Below are positions 35,261-47,700 of a stretch of 64,000 nt of DNA, piece by piece (the stretch's first letter is position 1; every line of letters starts with the position of its first letter). The DNA is from Fasciola hepatica. Taxonomy: Eukaryota; Platyhelminthes; Trematoda; Plagiorchiida; Fasciolidae. The DNA is taken from contig CANUEZ040000020.1 of assembly GCA_948099385.1 (NCBI GenBank), forward strand, positions 4,620,501-4,684,500, given 5' to 3'. The notes below the pieces were generated by a model. It worked only from the letters and a program-made list of their open reading frames with translations, made no database searches and was not told the DNA's origin. The translations under genes and the position numbers were made by a program.

Positions 35261-35299
35261 TGAATTGATTCGAAGGCGGGGGCAGTCGCCAAAACAAAA

Positions 35300-37095
35300 T
35301 GTACACAACATCAAGCAGTGTCTTTCCGTTGAAGGTGTCCTGAGAATAATGCGACTGTGACTTTCATAAACATTTAGCGGAATGAAAAATCAATAAAAGA
35401 CGTCCAGTTCACTTTCGTTTTTTGTTTTTTTTATGGACACGAAATAAATTGGGCAGGCCAAGTTAAAGGTCGCATTTTTTCGAAGATGGGTTTGTTTTAC
35501 GAGAGAAAAATATCTTCCGGAAGAGCGTTTCAAAGCGTAGTAACCCCATAGCTAAAAAGCGAATTATGTGATCTCTGTTTAAGAAGCTTTCTGCTGTGAC
35601 CACGGATAGAAGAGGCTATACAGACGGAGAAGAAGCATCTGCTTTGATCCGATTCAAAAGGTGGAACATCAAATACAGACAGCCTCTTACGCGCCTTCAT
35701 TCAAGAGGGCAGACATGGTGGAGTGAGCGGAGGACGGGATAAGTTAGGAGGGACAGACCAATACTGCTTTGGTAGAGGCCGTCAGAACCACTGACAGGAT
35801 CTTATGATCTCGGACAAGACTGTAGTGCACCATCCGACCACGGTACTCCAGTAGGGAAAGGACATAAGTGCTGAAGATTATAGCAGCCCACCCAAGAGAT
35901 GCCCTGGAAGGACCCTCGAATCATACTTGGGACTCGAAAGGCAGACTAGCTCACAATTTGGTGATGATGGCAGAAGGACAGGTTGTGGTCTAACCGGAAA
36001 CAGGGCACCTTGTGTCGGTCAACCCTTGGCAGTGTGATTGCTCTTTAATGAAGAACGAGTGACCAGTCTTCCTGCCGAAAAATATGCTCACTCATCTGTC
36101 ATCATTAACTGTGAGGTTCCGATCCTCGGACCAGTGTTTTATTTCATCAGCTGCAAGATGCAGGTTTTTCCAGACCTGAACTCCAGAGGGTTAAATCGTC
36201 CGCGTGCATAGCAGTGTTCGCAGGAAGGGATGTAGGAAATCGTTTATGTAGATCAAGGACGGAAGAGACCTGAGATCGATCCTTGTAGGACCATAGTTGT
36301 TACCGGGGAAGGTTGAGACACAACATTCCCCATCTTAAACAGATTCGTTCAATAAGAAGGCTGCGTAAGATGTCCAACCAGGAGTCTGCTACCCCATGTG
36401 TTTGCCGCCTATAAAGAAGCGGGTTATGAGGAACATTGTCGAAGGCCCTAGCAAATCAGACGAATACAGCATGTGAGAGCTGGCCATTGTCATGTGCTTT
36501 TGTCAGATTATCCGTGAAGGTAAGCATATTGGTGATGCATGATCTGCCAAGAAGAAACCCTAGTTAGGACGGGGAGGGGATCCTATTTGTAAGCAGATGG
36601 GAAAGAACCGCACTCTTGAGACTTCGCTCGAAAATTTTGCTGGTGATGCCGGTCAGACTTATGGGCTTGTAATTAGAAGTGAGATATCCACTAACCCCCC
36701 CCCCCCCCCCCCCGTATAGATGAGAAAGACTCCTGCTTTTTCAGCTAATAACGAAAACTCCGTCGTCAGCGCGTCGCTGAAAGTGAGATCCAAAAGCAGC
36801 AGTTAGTTTGTCCACCATTTCCCTGAGAATGTAGGAGCCGATCAGGTCAAGACCCATTAGGCAATACTGGTTCAGCCAACGGCAACCTTGTGTAACTGCA
36901 CAAGTGGGAAATGTGATATGGCTAAGGGTGGTGACCAAAGATATCGGGTGCACGGTGGGGTGGGAGGTGTCCGTAGGGAGCCAAAAACAGTGCGGAGGTG
37001 GGGGCTGACGGCCCCGGCCACTTGGCTGGTGAAAGTAATTGACGATCCGGCAAGATTCCTGAGAGCAAGTGGCGTCGGAGCTATTCCCCTTAGAC
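35300..37095 (-). pseudogene. Decayed LINE reverse transcriptase, 3' part of a split element
   Basis: The minus strand reads LLLLDLTFSDALTTEFSLLA (about 36800), then SNYKPISLTGITSKIFERSL (about 36670-36610), LGFLLGRSCITNMLTFTDNL (about 36560-36500), FARAFDNVPHNPLL (about 36450-36420), DLRSLPSLIYINDF (about 36270-36240), HADDLTLWSS (about 36210-36180) and NLHLAADEIKHWSEDRNLTV (about 36160-36105). This is a CR1/jockey-type palm with ADD retained but many stops. A run of 19 C at 36695-36713 (poly-G on the coding strand) interrupts it where an IxKGG-like motif is expected. It ends about 90 bp from the left inverted-repeat arm. Confidence 0.75.
36695..36713. repeat. Poly-C run (19 nt)
   Basis: A homopolymer within the decayed LINE. 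The length may be unreliable in the assembly. Confidence 0.9.
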
Positions 37096-37099
37096 GAAG

Positions 37100-40000
37100 C
37101 AAATAACAATAATAGTTTATTTTGGAGGCGCCCGAAGCACGCCTTAAGCATGATCAGACTTTTACAAGCGACAAAACTGACAGCCAAGATTTATGAAAAA
37201 TTTGGAAATAAGTGACACAAAGAGGGGCAGGAAGAAATGGGGGAGATATGAGAGGGAGATAAATGAGTGCACACCAAGGAGTAATGTAGGGATTTTAAGT
37301 GAACACGGAGACGGATTCAAATATGGGCCCGGTGAATTTGGGGGTCGAGGTCAGATGCAGCAGCTGGCTGAGCCAAGTGGGGGAGAACGAAGCCTGGGAG
37401 TTTTACAGGAGGAGGACTGAAAGTCGACATGAGAAACTATCGTTACGAAAAACGATGAAGAAAAAAGGAAGAGAGAAGAGAAAAAAGAACAAAAACTTAG
37501 TTGTATGGCTGTGGACTAGGTACCCATGAACTATACGTCATTGCAATAAACGGACGGCGTCAGTTTGAAAGCGGGGAGCTGGTAATGCAAGTCGTAAAGA
37601 GTGGGTCAGATGGCATCAGTGCTGCGGAAGGATCGAGATACGGTAAATGTGAGGTGCAGCTATGGACAAAATGGACGCATATCATGAGGGGTGGTGGCAT
37701 GGTGTAAAAAGAACTGAATGAGGCGGAGAAAATATGTGGATACAAAAATATAAATAGTTATATATATATCAGAGCAGGAGCAAATAGCAGTGAAGGGACG
37801 GGACACGGAGGTAGCAGTGCCCTAAAGAGACAGGTAGGGTTGGGTCAAATGGTGCGGGATTAACTTGGATAAACCCCGATGAATTTGTTTATGACGGGTG
37901 AACATGGGAGATCACCAGCAGAAGAGAACCAATTTCGGAAGCCCCAAAGTGATGGTTGTGAGCAGAAGTTGATAAACGAGGAAATATGAAGGAAAGGATC
38001 TATGGAGACTAGTAAGAGTGAATCTACCAGTCTGATTATTGCAGGTGTGGCATGTGGTGACGGTCGAACATGGGTGAAGTGGTAATAAATGGACGTACAT
38101 TGCGCAAGAAGATGGCCGCGAAAATGGCTGGAGAATGGACTTACGGGGTGGTTGGAGAGGTGTAAAAGATCACCGGGGAAGGCAACTTGGAGGTTAGAAG
38201 AACTGCGGTGCGAAGTTTCATCAGTTGTAACAGCGAATGACATGGAAGAGAAATAAGGAAGTGGAGGATCAGAAAGATCAGGTAATGGCAGATCGCATGG
38301 TTTGAAACTGTAGTTGAGAATGATGACCTCACGACGACATTACACTGAGAGGAAGGCGGAAAAGCAGCGCAGCCTAAAAGGCACGATGAAGATGCCTGTG
38401 GCGAGAAATGAACGAAGCAAACGAGAGTGTTGACCAAAGAAAACCAGGTAAGAGGTGATGAATCAGATCTTTTTACTGCAGATGACACAGGATGAAGATC
38501 TAGAAGAGGAAAAGGATCCGGACGGGGAGGCCTGCGATGTAACAAAAATGCACAAAAAATGGTTGTGCTTCGTAGTTGGGAGACTGGAACTGAAGATTTG
38601 CGTGCTTACAGGCCACTGCATCAATGGATTGGACCGGAAGTTGCTGATCGGTTGACTGCCTAAGAGGAAGATCCCCGGAAGAATTACAGATTCGGATGTG
38701 AAGAGTATGGAGGTGGTAAAAAGATAATATATTTGGTTGTAAAAAATGCAAAGGTTGGAACGGCGAGTTCTTATATGGGATTGGTAATGGTTACGAATGT
38801 GTCTGCTGCGTAATGGTGGGAGGTGTAATATGGACAAAAAAGAATATCGCATGATGGTTGCTACTGAGTTATGCAATCAATGAGCTTTGTAAGCATGTGG
38901 AGGTACCAAATGAGTACTGATTGGGAGCCGACGGGAGCGAAATAGGTGAAAAGGAACTTATTTCTGGTTTGGGCAGAGTAAAATATATAGGGTGACAGTG
39001 AAATCATGCAGCTAGGCCTGTCATTGTGAAACACGATAGGAACAAAAACGGAATGGATGGGTGTGCATACAGAGGTAGAACGACACGGAAGGGAAGTGAT
39101 AAGAGTGCTGACAAGGACGGCAGATGAGCGAAACGTAGCTGAAGAATGGTAGCATTATGTGGTCCGCAAAGGACAGTGATAAATGCGGTAGAGCGGGGAG
39201 AGTTGCTGCGAGCAATCCGCAACCGGTACGGGTGGGTGGGGCTGACCGTGCGCTGGACACTTAACCTGAAAAACTTCGTGAATTGAACACAGGAGGTACG
39301 ATCCACAGGCCTATTTGCGCTCGTACATCGTTGCAGGCGGCCTGCACGCCCGATATGAGCCGGCCAAAGCGGGGGGATCTGACCGCCCCCTTCACCGTTG
39401 GGATTGGTGTGGGTGTTCATTGATGGTGGTACACAGGGCTGAGCGACCACGATAAGGGTATCTGGTCCAGGGCCAACTGGATAGGTTGTTGGAACTTGGA
39501 CAACGGAGCCAACGGGAGTGGGGAGTGATAGACGGCCATACAGCTTTAATATCCGTGCGCAAGAGCCGGGTAGATGGTCAGTATAGTGCCCGAGGTGGTT
39601 GACCTGCATTGAGGATTACTGGAAAGGGAAATGAGATAGAGAAAAGCAGCCTGGGCATAGCCCAGCTGAGGGTCAACGGTTAACGAAAAGAACAAAAGCG
39701 AAGCAGGAGCTCATAAACGCAGCGGATCCCTGAGACAAACTGAGGCCACGAAAGTGAGACTAAAAAAGGAAACGCATGAGTAGGGGCTAAAAACTTCAAT
39801 GGAGATGTCACTGTTTCACCTAGAATAGTCAATCAGCAGAAAAAAGACTAAGTTTCATATGAAATTACGGAAGAAACTTAGCTAAGGAAAGAGTAGGGGC
39901 AGAACTGGTGACGTCATAACTGTGTGCTGAGTTCAGTTAGTGAGCCAAGCCAAGTGAGATAAAAGAGACGGGATTTCCCGGTTCAAAATTGCAGAGATGG

Positions 40001-41200
40001 TGATGCAAGCACGTGCGGTGGGACCTAGTGTGGAAAAGAGGCGACGTAAGTAAAAAGATATCAAGGAGTGTCAAGCTGATGCCCATTCTATTGCCTTACT
40101 GTCCTCGCTCGAGCAAGTACATATCGTTGGACTGCATTTCGGAACTATCTAATCTTCTCTTTGCCTTTTTAGGGTTAACACTGAAGTTCCTCGCATCGGG
40201 GGCAGGACATGTGGCCTTATATCCAGCAAAGAGAGGCGTGCGCTTGTCATGAATGCACATAATTGGGCGAGGGAGGGGCCGCTTACCGGTCTGTGGAAGA
40301 TAAACCAGGGGCAAATAGCCTATCGGCCAGAGAGATCAGTTCCCTGAGACTTTGGGGGGAATAACGGCAGCCTAAATTACAGTAGTTGATTTTCAGCTAA
40401 AGATGCAGAGAGAGCACTATGGATTGTGGTGCAGGTGGCTGACCATGAATTTTGCCGGAGCAGCGGCAGTGGTTCATAGATGAGTGAAAAGTGATACAAT
40501 TATGGATTTGTCCGGGTTTGTTGATAAGTAGCATGAGAGCATCTAAAGTTGGTAACAAAGTGGATGCGGGAGGTGGACATATAGTGGACTGATGCAGTCG
40601 TATGGGAGTAGTACATATGAGTAGCTCTCAGGAAGTGCAGGTGATTGCAAAGCTGGATATGCTGAAGTCTGACATGAAAAGCTAAGGAAGCAATCGAACT
40701 ATTTATGTCCTGGATTGTGAATACTTCATTGCCAATGCAACTGTCATTAAATGCAAATGGCTGAATGAGAAAAGATGCAACGGAAGGATACACTGAACAT
40801 AGAGGTGGTGTCACGCAGATGAAGAGCTGGAAGAAGGAGCATTTCGTTTTGTGTGGAATTGTTGGCAGGCGAGAGACGAATCTTTAAATGATGGTTTTGT
40901 TTACATAAATGTAGTGATGACATAAAATTACCAATTGGATGAATGGTCTCTTCAAGAGTATACCAGGAATTTTCATATTTATAATAAAGATCTAAACAGT
41001 GAACCCGTTTCATGTTTTGGGGTACAGAATCCGGTAACTGGATATAATAGAATGAGGGTAAACATGGCATCAGTTCAGAAAAAATAAAAGATAAGTCGAT
41101 GGATAATAATTCTTTGAATGTATCTACGAGATTTCTATCCGTATGCCTTCCATATTCTGCAGCCCGTAAGTAACTCTCTACTCCGCCCGATAAATTCCTC
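37100..41200 (-). repeat. Purine-rich (+ strand) repeat DNA, minus-oriented copy with ATT-type tail
   Basis: The + strand is strikingly purine-rich, and every long ORF on the minus strand is Ser/Pro/Leu/His-rich without a domain. On the minus strand it ends at about 37145-37105 with GTCTGATCATGC, then GTGCTTCGGGCGCCTCC and ACTATTATTGTTATT. The same tail design ends the plus-oriented copies at 42795 and 50350. I take it as a LINE-derived or LINE-mobilised repeat; no reverse transcriptase is visible in it. Confidence 0.5.
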
Positions 41201-41229
41201 TTTTTATGAAGACCAACGATATATCCTTT

Positions 41230-42795
41230 GAATATGTTCAAATTTCCACTAGCGATAATTATCTCCTATACGACTTGTGCATGTACTCCGGACTTTCAGC
41301 CGACATCACTCAAAGATAGCCGCACTGAAGACTTGACAATGAGTCTCCTAATTGCCGGGCGTTATTATCATTTTAATCCATTTCGATGTTCTCCTATACT
41401 CAACTGTGTGCACTTATTTTTTCCTACCGTAAACTCTGACTCAGTCATCTGTCGCACCACCTATACTTGCATTGCAGCATGTGTCAGGCCCATCCGAAAA
41501 CTGTTATTTTTATTTACCCAAACAAACAACTCTGTTGAATCCTGTTTAACTCACCTATCAAATTTTATCACTCGGCTCCACGAACTGCTCATGAATGGGC
41601 ACCTACTCCACACCCCAATGTATGTGTTGTTCCCGCAACCTCTAGCCGAATAGCAGTTACTCAAGTTGTAGTGAACGCGACTTTCTGTTTCGCCTGTGCA
41701 CTTCCGCTTCCCTAAGAGCACCTTGTCGTTCAGAAATAAGATTTCTTCTTTTTCACAAGCCACCAGAACTACTGGTTCAAGTGGGTGCCCGTCATCACCA
41801 ATAATATTTTCCAACTTTCCACCTGTGATTTTATTCTGCTGTGCTCGATTAAGTATCTCGGCTACGAAGCCGACTTTGGTCGTCACTGAGCTATGCGACC
41901 ACCTGACGTTTAAATTTGATTTCTACTGCCTTCTCTGCTAAATGCATCATTTTGTACTGGATCCGGTGTCCCGTTCTAGTTTCTCGTACCAAACTTCTTG
42001 GTCCCGCAGCTGTCGCTCTACCATTGCCGTGTGATCTGCCCATCAGAACGGTCATCGGGTCATTTATCTACCCTCTACACCATTATCGTTTCTACGTGCT
42101 ATTCGCCCCTGCAGTAGCTACATAACGCAATTCACATTGATTTACATCCATAACTCCATATCCTCACTGCTACCTCGTGAAATACCTTTACCAATGAAAA
42201 TAAACCGCTGAATATACACCGGCATGCCGCTGGCCATTTCTTCTACCATCGCTCTTAGAGTCCCTCCCTCTATCCGTCGAAATTTTTGGTCTCCCGCCTA
42301 GTGATTGCCTACTTCGGCATCTTGCCACCAGACTCTACCATCACACTGGCTGTTGATTCACGGCATTTTATATCTGAAGATCCATTCTTGTGTGTGCGCG
42401 AGTTTTCTATCCATATACTTTTCACACCCTACTATGTGCAAACGAATCTTCGGATTCCTCTTGATAAACTTTTCTTTTTCCTTCCTTTCTCTTCATGTTT
42501 TATGATGAATACCCTTTGATTCAGCTGGAATTTACAATGGTGTGATTTTTTCCGGCACCACTTATGCATATACTTCTCCTTTTTAACTGACTCAAAACAC
42601 CGTCGGCCGGATCGACCATTTTACACAGACCTTCAAATCATCCTAAAATTATTACCGTTTTGGTCCACTTTGACACTATCCTCGATACTCCGTAGACGCT
42701 TGTTGTACCCTTTTGTAAATTCTCTTTCCGATCATGCACCTTAGCATGCTTCGGAAGCATCCGAAATATACCATTTCTATTATTATTATTAAAAG
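41230..42795 (+). repeat. Pyrimidine-rich repeat DNA, plus-oriented copy with ATT tail
   Basis: Aligns with 49.56-50.35 kb through CATCAGAACGGTCA (42041), CTGGCCATTTCTTCT (42230) and the tail CATGCTTCGGAAGCATCCG followed by TATTATTATTATTA at 42745-42795. Spacing between the landmarks is nearly the same in both copies (about 189 and 177 bp). No domain is recognised in its ORFs. Confidence 0.55.
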
Positions 42796-43080
42796 GTGAT
42801 ATCAAGGGTGTCAGCTTGTGGCCAGTCATTACTGAGTGAGTTGAAGCCACCAGTGACTGAAAGATGCATGAGGCCTGTGTAGCTTTCCAGGTGGCCTATT
42901 AGGTCTGTGAGACCTAAGCTAAGGGTAGAATTGCATGCAGAAAGGCGATAGACAACACCATGCAGTGGAGTGTCTGTCCTGGAGGGGGTAAAGACAAACC
43001 ACAGAAATCGGTACATGGAAGGCTGGGAGTTTTTAATGCAGTGGGAGGAGGCATAGAGTTATCGTAGTACAGCCCCACTA
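42790..43080 (-). pseudogene. LINE endonuclease fragment, 5' part of the split element
   Basis: The minus ORF 43016-42789 reads FVFTPSRTDTPLHGVVYRLS and GLMHLSVTGGFNSLSNDWPQ. The last part corresponds to the GDFNxPxIDW block of AP-like LINE endonucleases, here GGFNSLSNDW. It stops abruptly at an ATT-rich tail (42780-42795). Strand and position fit the missing upstream part of the reverse transcriptase at 35.3-37.1 kb. Confidence 0.55.
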
Positions 43081-43182
43081 GCATGACTTCTGCTGGGGCC
43101 TTCCCGATTTATGAAATATCCCGTAATGGATATTTCGACATAAAATACGTCAAGGGTGAGCTCCCTCTCTCGACTCCATTTG

Positions 43183-44381
43183 CTCTCGTTTCAGATTGGT
43201 GAATCCGACGGACGATCAAATAATTCCCCGAAAAACGGGACAATTGGGCTTGAAGCCCTGAACCGGTGTAACAACGAGGCTCAAAACCTCCCGGAGCCAG
43301 CTGCTCTCCTCAGCTGGTGCGGGTCCCCTCATGCCTTCTGTATTGCTTTATGGCACTGGAGACACGACCTAAAGTCAGCACCTAATCTCACTTTTAGGCT
43401 CCGGGGCTTTATGGTATGAGTTAGTGTGCTCGAAGGTTAAGGACCAAAGGATATCGGCCGAACCCATCAGACTCACAGTTAATAAAAGTTGAGGAAAGAT
43501 ACGAATGGCACTGACCAGATAGGGTTTGTCCCCAGTCTGAGCGTAACTGTTTGTTTTATGCAGTGAATTCTGGTATATAAACGTCCTTCAATAAGCGTGA
43601 AATGTTCGGACCGTGGTGATCGGAGTTGCTACTACGTGAGTCTATCTGGTCATCACAAGAGCGCATTTTTAGTGCAGTTTCAGATGCGTTTGTACAGATA
43701 ATTAGATTCATACAGATTTGGAATATTGGAAAGTAATTCTATCTAAAAAGAAACCAACAGTGTATCGTGCCAGTCAGCGCAAGGGTGCGTATTTTAGTCC
43801 CAAAATAACCCCGCGAGGGACCATCTTTTAGTACTTGGCTTGAGAAGAGTTTTCATCATACCACTAGATATGAGGAGGTCTAAAACATTGGGAAATAGTT
43901 TTACTTCTTTGAAAAACACGTTGGCTTACCAGCCCGATCAGCACAAAGAGAGAGCATTTAGTCCCCAAAACATTCCTCAAGGGACTATTTTGGGGCTATT
44001 TTAATAATGTGGAATAGGTTGGAGAATTTCACTCGTTGCTTCAAGTACGGTTCATAAGATGGAAACACACCTAGAATTCTTTGTAAAATGCTACGTTTTA
44101 TAAGGATGTTGGGCACCAGGAAGTACTCGAGTCGAGCGAAGTAATTTTCGAGGGTATTCACAGATCATGTTATTTTCCCTAATGGAAGTTATAACTTCCG
44201 CCGCCGTATTCTCGGTATGTTCAAAAATAGTCCCAAGAATGTCCCCAGGCTGTTTCAAACGGGACTAAATTGGGACTAATTTGGGACAATTTTTCTGACT
44301 GGGATCTCGATTAGCATTCTGACGTTAGATATACCTAAATAATTGGGGAAATTAGGACCGTAAATAGTCCGAAATATGCTT
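43183..44381 (-). repeat. Right arm of a 1,199-bp inverted repeat
   Basis: The exact inverse of 34062-35260 as far as checked. The same frame (FQIGESDGRSNN) reads on the plus strand here from about 43193 to a stop at 43417. The inner boundary sequence TTTGCTCTCGTTTCAG looks like a splice acceptor, but the left arm has a different flank there. The two arms enclose 7,922 bp. Confidence 0.9.
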
Positions 44382-45690
44382 CAGTTCCTAACTTACATTG
44401 GTTAGTTGGTCGGAAACGCGGCCGAAACAGTCGCTTGGAAGTTTCATCGAGCCCTTGCTCTGCCAACTTCATTTACGTTTCTTTTGAAGTGACTAAAAGG
44501 GCTGTAGCATTCGAGCAAAATGTTTTTCGTCTCGCAAGCCAGCTCTCACTGGCCGATAAAACCCCGCCCGAGCTGGTTCCACTCGTGTACCTTTCCGACC
44601 CCACTACACCGCCATCAGCCCAAGTTCCAGCCACCGTTTGACTTTTCAGGAACTCCATTTCTTCTGAAGTTAAGCGAAGAATAAACAGCTATTCATTGTT
44701 TTTCCAGTATTACAACATAACATGCATTTTTGTCTTGCCTGGAAAGCCGCTATTCATCGACATCTTCCAGGGAGACCACCGTAAGCGCGTTTTGCTGCTC
44801 TTGACCCGCAGTCCGGCTTCACAGAGTCCAGCGGAAAGTTTCCCGGATCCTTCCACTAAGTCTCAACTGAACCTCCTCAATGATCACTTCACAGCACTTC
44901 CGACAGGGCCCATAATCTATGGTCTTTCTAGTGAAGAACAGTAAACTCGTCTCATCGTATAATTTTTCTTACCAGTGTTGAAGTTATCATGCTTCTAAGC
45001 ACAACCATCCCTCAGATCAATTTTTGATCATGAACTTTTTCAGCTCCCTCTCGATCCTTGGTCATTTCTAACATTTTCTTTGTCGACTCCTACATTACTC
45101 GACACCCTCCTTAGTTGACTCTAGTTTCGTGCTTTTTCTTTTATCAGCTTTGACACTCAATTCTGCCCTGCCAGTTGTGTGGAATTTACTCTAACCGAAG
45201 GCAAAGCCAGTTTTGCTTTCATGTTGCTCTGCCTTCCAAATTCCCGATATTATCTTATCCATTCCACTGTACAAGAGTAAAATATGCACAGTGATCAGGC
45301 TTCATCGCTTGCTTCTCGTCCAGCTTCGAAAGATAAACTACTGTGACTACCACCAACTTGAAAGGTGCTGCCGTATTCAATATGATCGAGAGAATCAGGA
45401 TGGAAAATGGAAAATGGCATCTCAAGTGCTAGTAACAAGGCTCAGCTATCCTGCCGGGGCTTTGGGCTGAGTCTTTTGATTTTCTGCGCTACTCCCTTTG
45501 TTCTACTCAAGACAGAGTAGATTTAAAACTACCCTACCCAGAGAGTGATTACAAGCCGACGATGTTCTCGACTGAGATTTTGAAAGGTAAAATCCGTGTT
45601 GTAATTCTGATCGACGGAGTTTCTTTGTCTACGGCTACTAAAAAGAAAACTGGACGCAAACTGGAACTCGCTGATTAACAGGCCCCAGTT
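44382..45690. other. Pyrimidine-rich sequence right of the inverted repeat
   Basis: Plus-strand ORFs at 44435-44641, 44696-44944 and 45213-45470 are unrecognised. They may be ORF1 or 5' sequence of the decayed plus-strand LINE that follows. Confidence 0.35.
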
Positions 45691-47700
45691 AGCTTTGCTT
45701 ATTCATCCGGAAAGACCGTACCCTCTGTGACCACTGCTAATGTTCGTTCTCTTCTTAAAGTTGTCTGATTTAAGAAACATTTTATTGGCGTCATTTCTTA
45801 TTCATTCATGCGTAAGTTGTGTTTATGAAGCTTTTCTAGACGATAATTTTGAGGACTCTCATCCGCACAGGTGGGTTTCAGTACCTCTTTGAAAACCGGG
45901 TGTTGAGAAACAAAAAGTATGGTTAATCGATAACCTACCTTAATTCATCATGGAGTGACGACTTTACAAACGATTCGAAATAATCTTCCAAAGGTGTTGA
46001 ACGTCCTTCTACGTGGCATTTCCCTAGGTCCACTGGTTTCAGAACACTTGCTATCAACTGCATGTGTATGGATCCTTTTTGAGTAAAGTCCAATATATCT
46101 TTCTTTCATGGAGCTGCACCATTTCTGCCCCTTCCCCTTCTAGACGAACGTTCACAAATGATAGTTGATGATAATATTCAAGCTAGTGCCGGTTTACTTT
46201 TATAGCTCAGATTAACTGGAGCCAGTAACTCGCCCATAGGAGGGAACTCTAGGTTAGACAGAGTTATTACCGATAAACATTGCTTGTTTTCTCGAATGAG
46301 GGAAAAAGCTTCCTCTCCACAATTGACCAAAAACTGCTTATCCTGAGGCTGGAAATTTATCCACACACTGCCAATAGCTTGTTCAGTTTACCAAATTAGC
46401 CCTTTTTCACTTTCTTACCCTTCTCCTCACAACCCGCCCCTCCTTAATGCAGCCATTGAGGCTGCTCCTCAATGGTTTTCCCCTGTCTCCTACCTTACGG
46501 GGAGCAGATTTGTTCACTGAAACCCTACGTGGCATGTTCTGCGTGTGTTGACCCACTCATCAGCTGATAATCACAGGCAATGGGATTGCCTCGGCAAAAC
46601 TCAGAAAGGAAGTAGTACACAAGTCTATCCGAAGTCCAGAAGTCAGGAGACTTTTGCTGCCGATCAAGACAGAGGTAAGGCCTTTCAATGCTTACCTCGC
46701 CGGGATTTCCGCGGACCAGGAATTCTAAGCTTCTTCGGCATGGAATAAGACCTTTACGTAGCCAGGAAACCAAACTCACAAAGGGTGAGACCTCGGTGAA
46801 CCACCTCAGTGTCGCATGCATACACCCCACCTGGTGCCGCCCTTCTCCACAATCCCGTTGTGCTTCTGCAGCTCCTGAACCCTTCTCCGCTGCACACTTT
46901 ATTGGCGTTCTTTTCGCTTCCAAAACACCGTCAACATTTGGTGCTTTTTCTAGCGATTTTCAACTACTTTGTCTCTTAACTTGACACTTCGAACACTACT
47001 CCCATAAAAAAGTCTAAATCTCAATGTTCTGATCTTGATCTGCTGCCCTGTTACAACCACTCGATTCCCAAATTATCCACCTCCTCTGATGAATTCTTCA
47101 TATTTCCTTCATACATGCCACCATCAGAGTCATAGATAAAGCTGTTTCCATATATCTCCAAAAGTATCTGAATGTACCACCTGACTGTTTTCATTTCGCG
47201 TGCAGACCAAAAAGATCAGCCCTTGATGCCATAACCCCCTTGATCCATTCTATTGCTCAATCATTAGGCAGCTCTGAGCGGTTTATCCACTTCTCTTTCC
47301 TCGATTATTATTTAGACTTTGGTCCTGTACCATTATCTCGTCTTCTCCAGAAGCTTGAAGCTTTCGATATTCTGGCACAACTTCTTTTTGATCACCGAAC
47401 GTTTTTCAAGGTCGAGCCCAGCAAACTAAGGTTGAGCAAAACATCTCATAACCACCTGTGAACAATTTCGGTTTGCTCTAGAGTGCGGCGCTGTCACTTT
47501 TTCTAACTCCGAACTATGTGACCGACCTTCCGGTTACTTTTCCAAAAGACCCAAACATGCTGATGATATTTTTCTTTTGACGGGTTACTTATTACCACCC
47601 GAATTTTGGGAAGTCGAATGAAAACCTATTGTCGCGGAGGCTGATCCACCGACGCCATCAGTTAGTAAAATTTCAATGATTTCCTAAAAGATGATCACGA
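45690..47700 (+). pseudogene. Decayed plus-strand LINE (endonuclease start and reverse transcriptase)
   Basis: TVPSVTTANVRSLL at 45719-45756 resembles the NxRSL start of a LINE endonuclease. The reverse transcriptase is clearer at 47130-47360: YLNVPPDCFHFACRPKRSAL then DAITPLIHSIAQSLGSSERF and IHFSFLDYYLDFGPVPLSRL. This corresponds to the FRxxRSTxDAI and FLDYSxAFNxV blocks of CR1/jockey-like enzymes. The catalytic aspartate in FLDYY is kept, but stops abound and no YADD box was found. An unrelated-looking segment (46500-46930), not pyrimidine-biased, lies between the two parts and may be an insertion. Confidence 0.6.

Noticed and set aside
39004..39609. 201-codon minus-strand ORF, one of the longest in the window
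   Set aside because: The strong purine/pyrimidine skew of this repeat lowers stop frequency on the minus strand. The product is low-complexity Pro/Ser/His/Arg sequence with no domain, so it is treated as a by-product of composition.
43156..43419. 87-codon frame repeated in both inverted arms as a conserved gene
   Set aside because: The two copies are identical because the DNA is identical, so protein conservation is not shown. No domain or proper start context is seen; it remains a possible exon only.
46500..46580. CTGATGAG on the minus strand near 46.55 kb as another hammerhead
   Set aside because: No GAAA at the required distance and no stem II; only the seven-base motif matches.
46680..46760. 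Resemblance of GCTTACCTCGCCGGGATTT to the 5' end of U1 snRNA
   Set aside because: Similarity ends after about 25 bases; the later stem-loops and Sm site of U1 are absent.
46525..46923. 132-codon minus-strand ORF
   Set aside because: No domain, overlaps a comparable plus-strand ORF, and its composition does not stand out from neighbouring repeat DNA.
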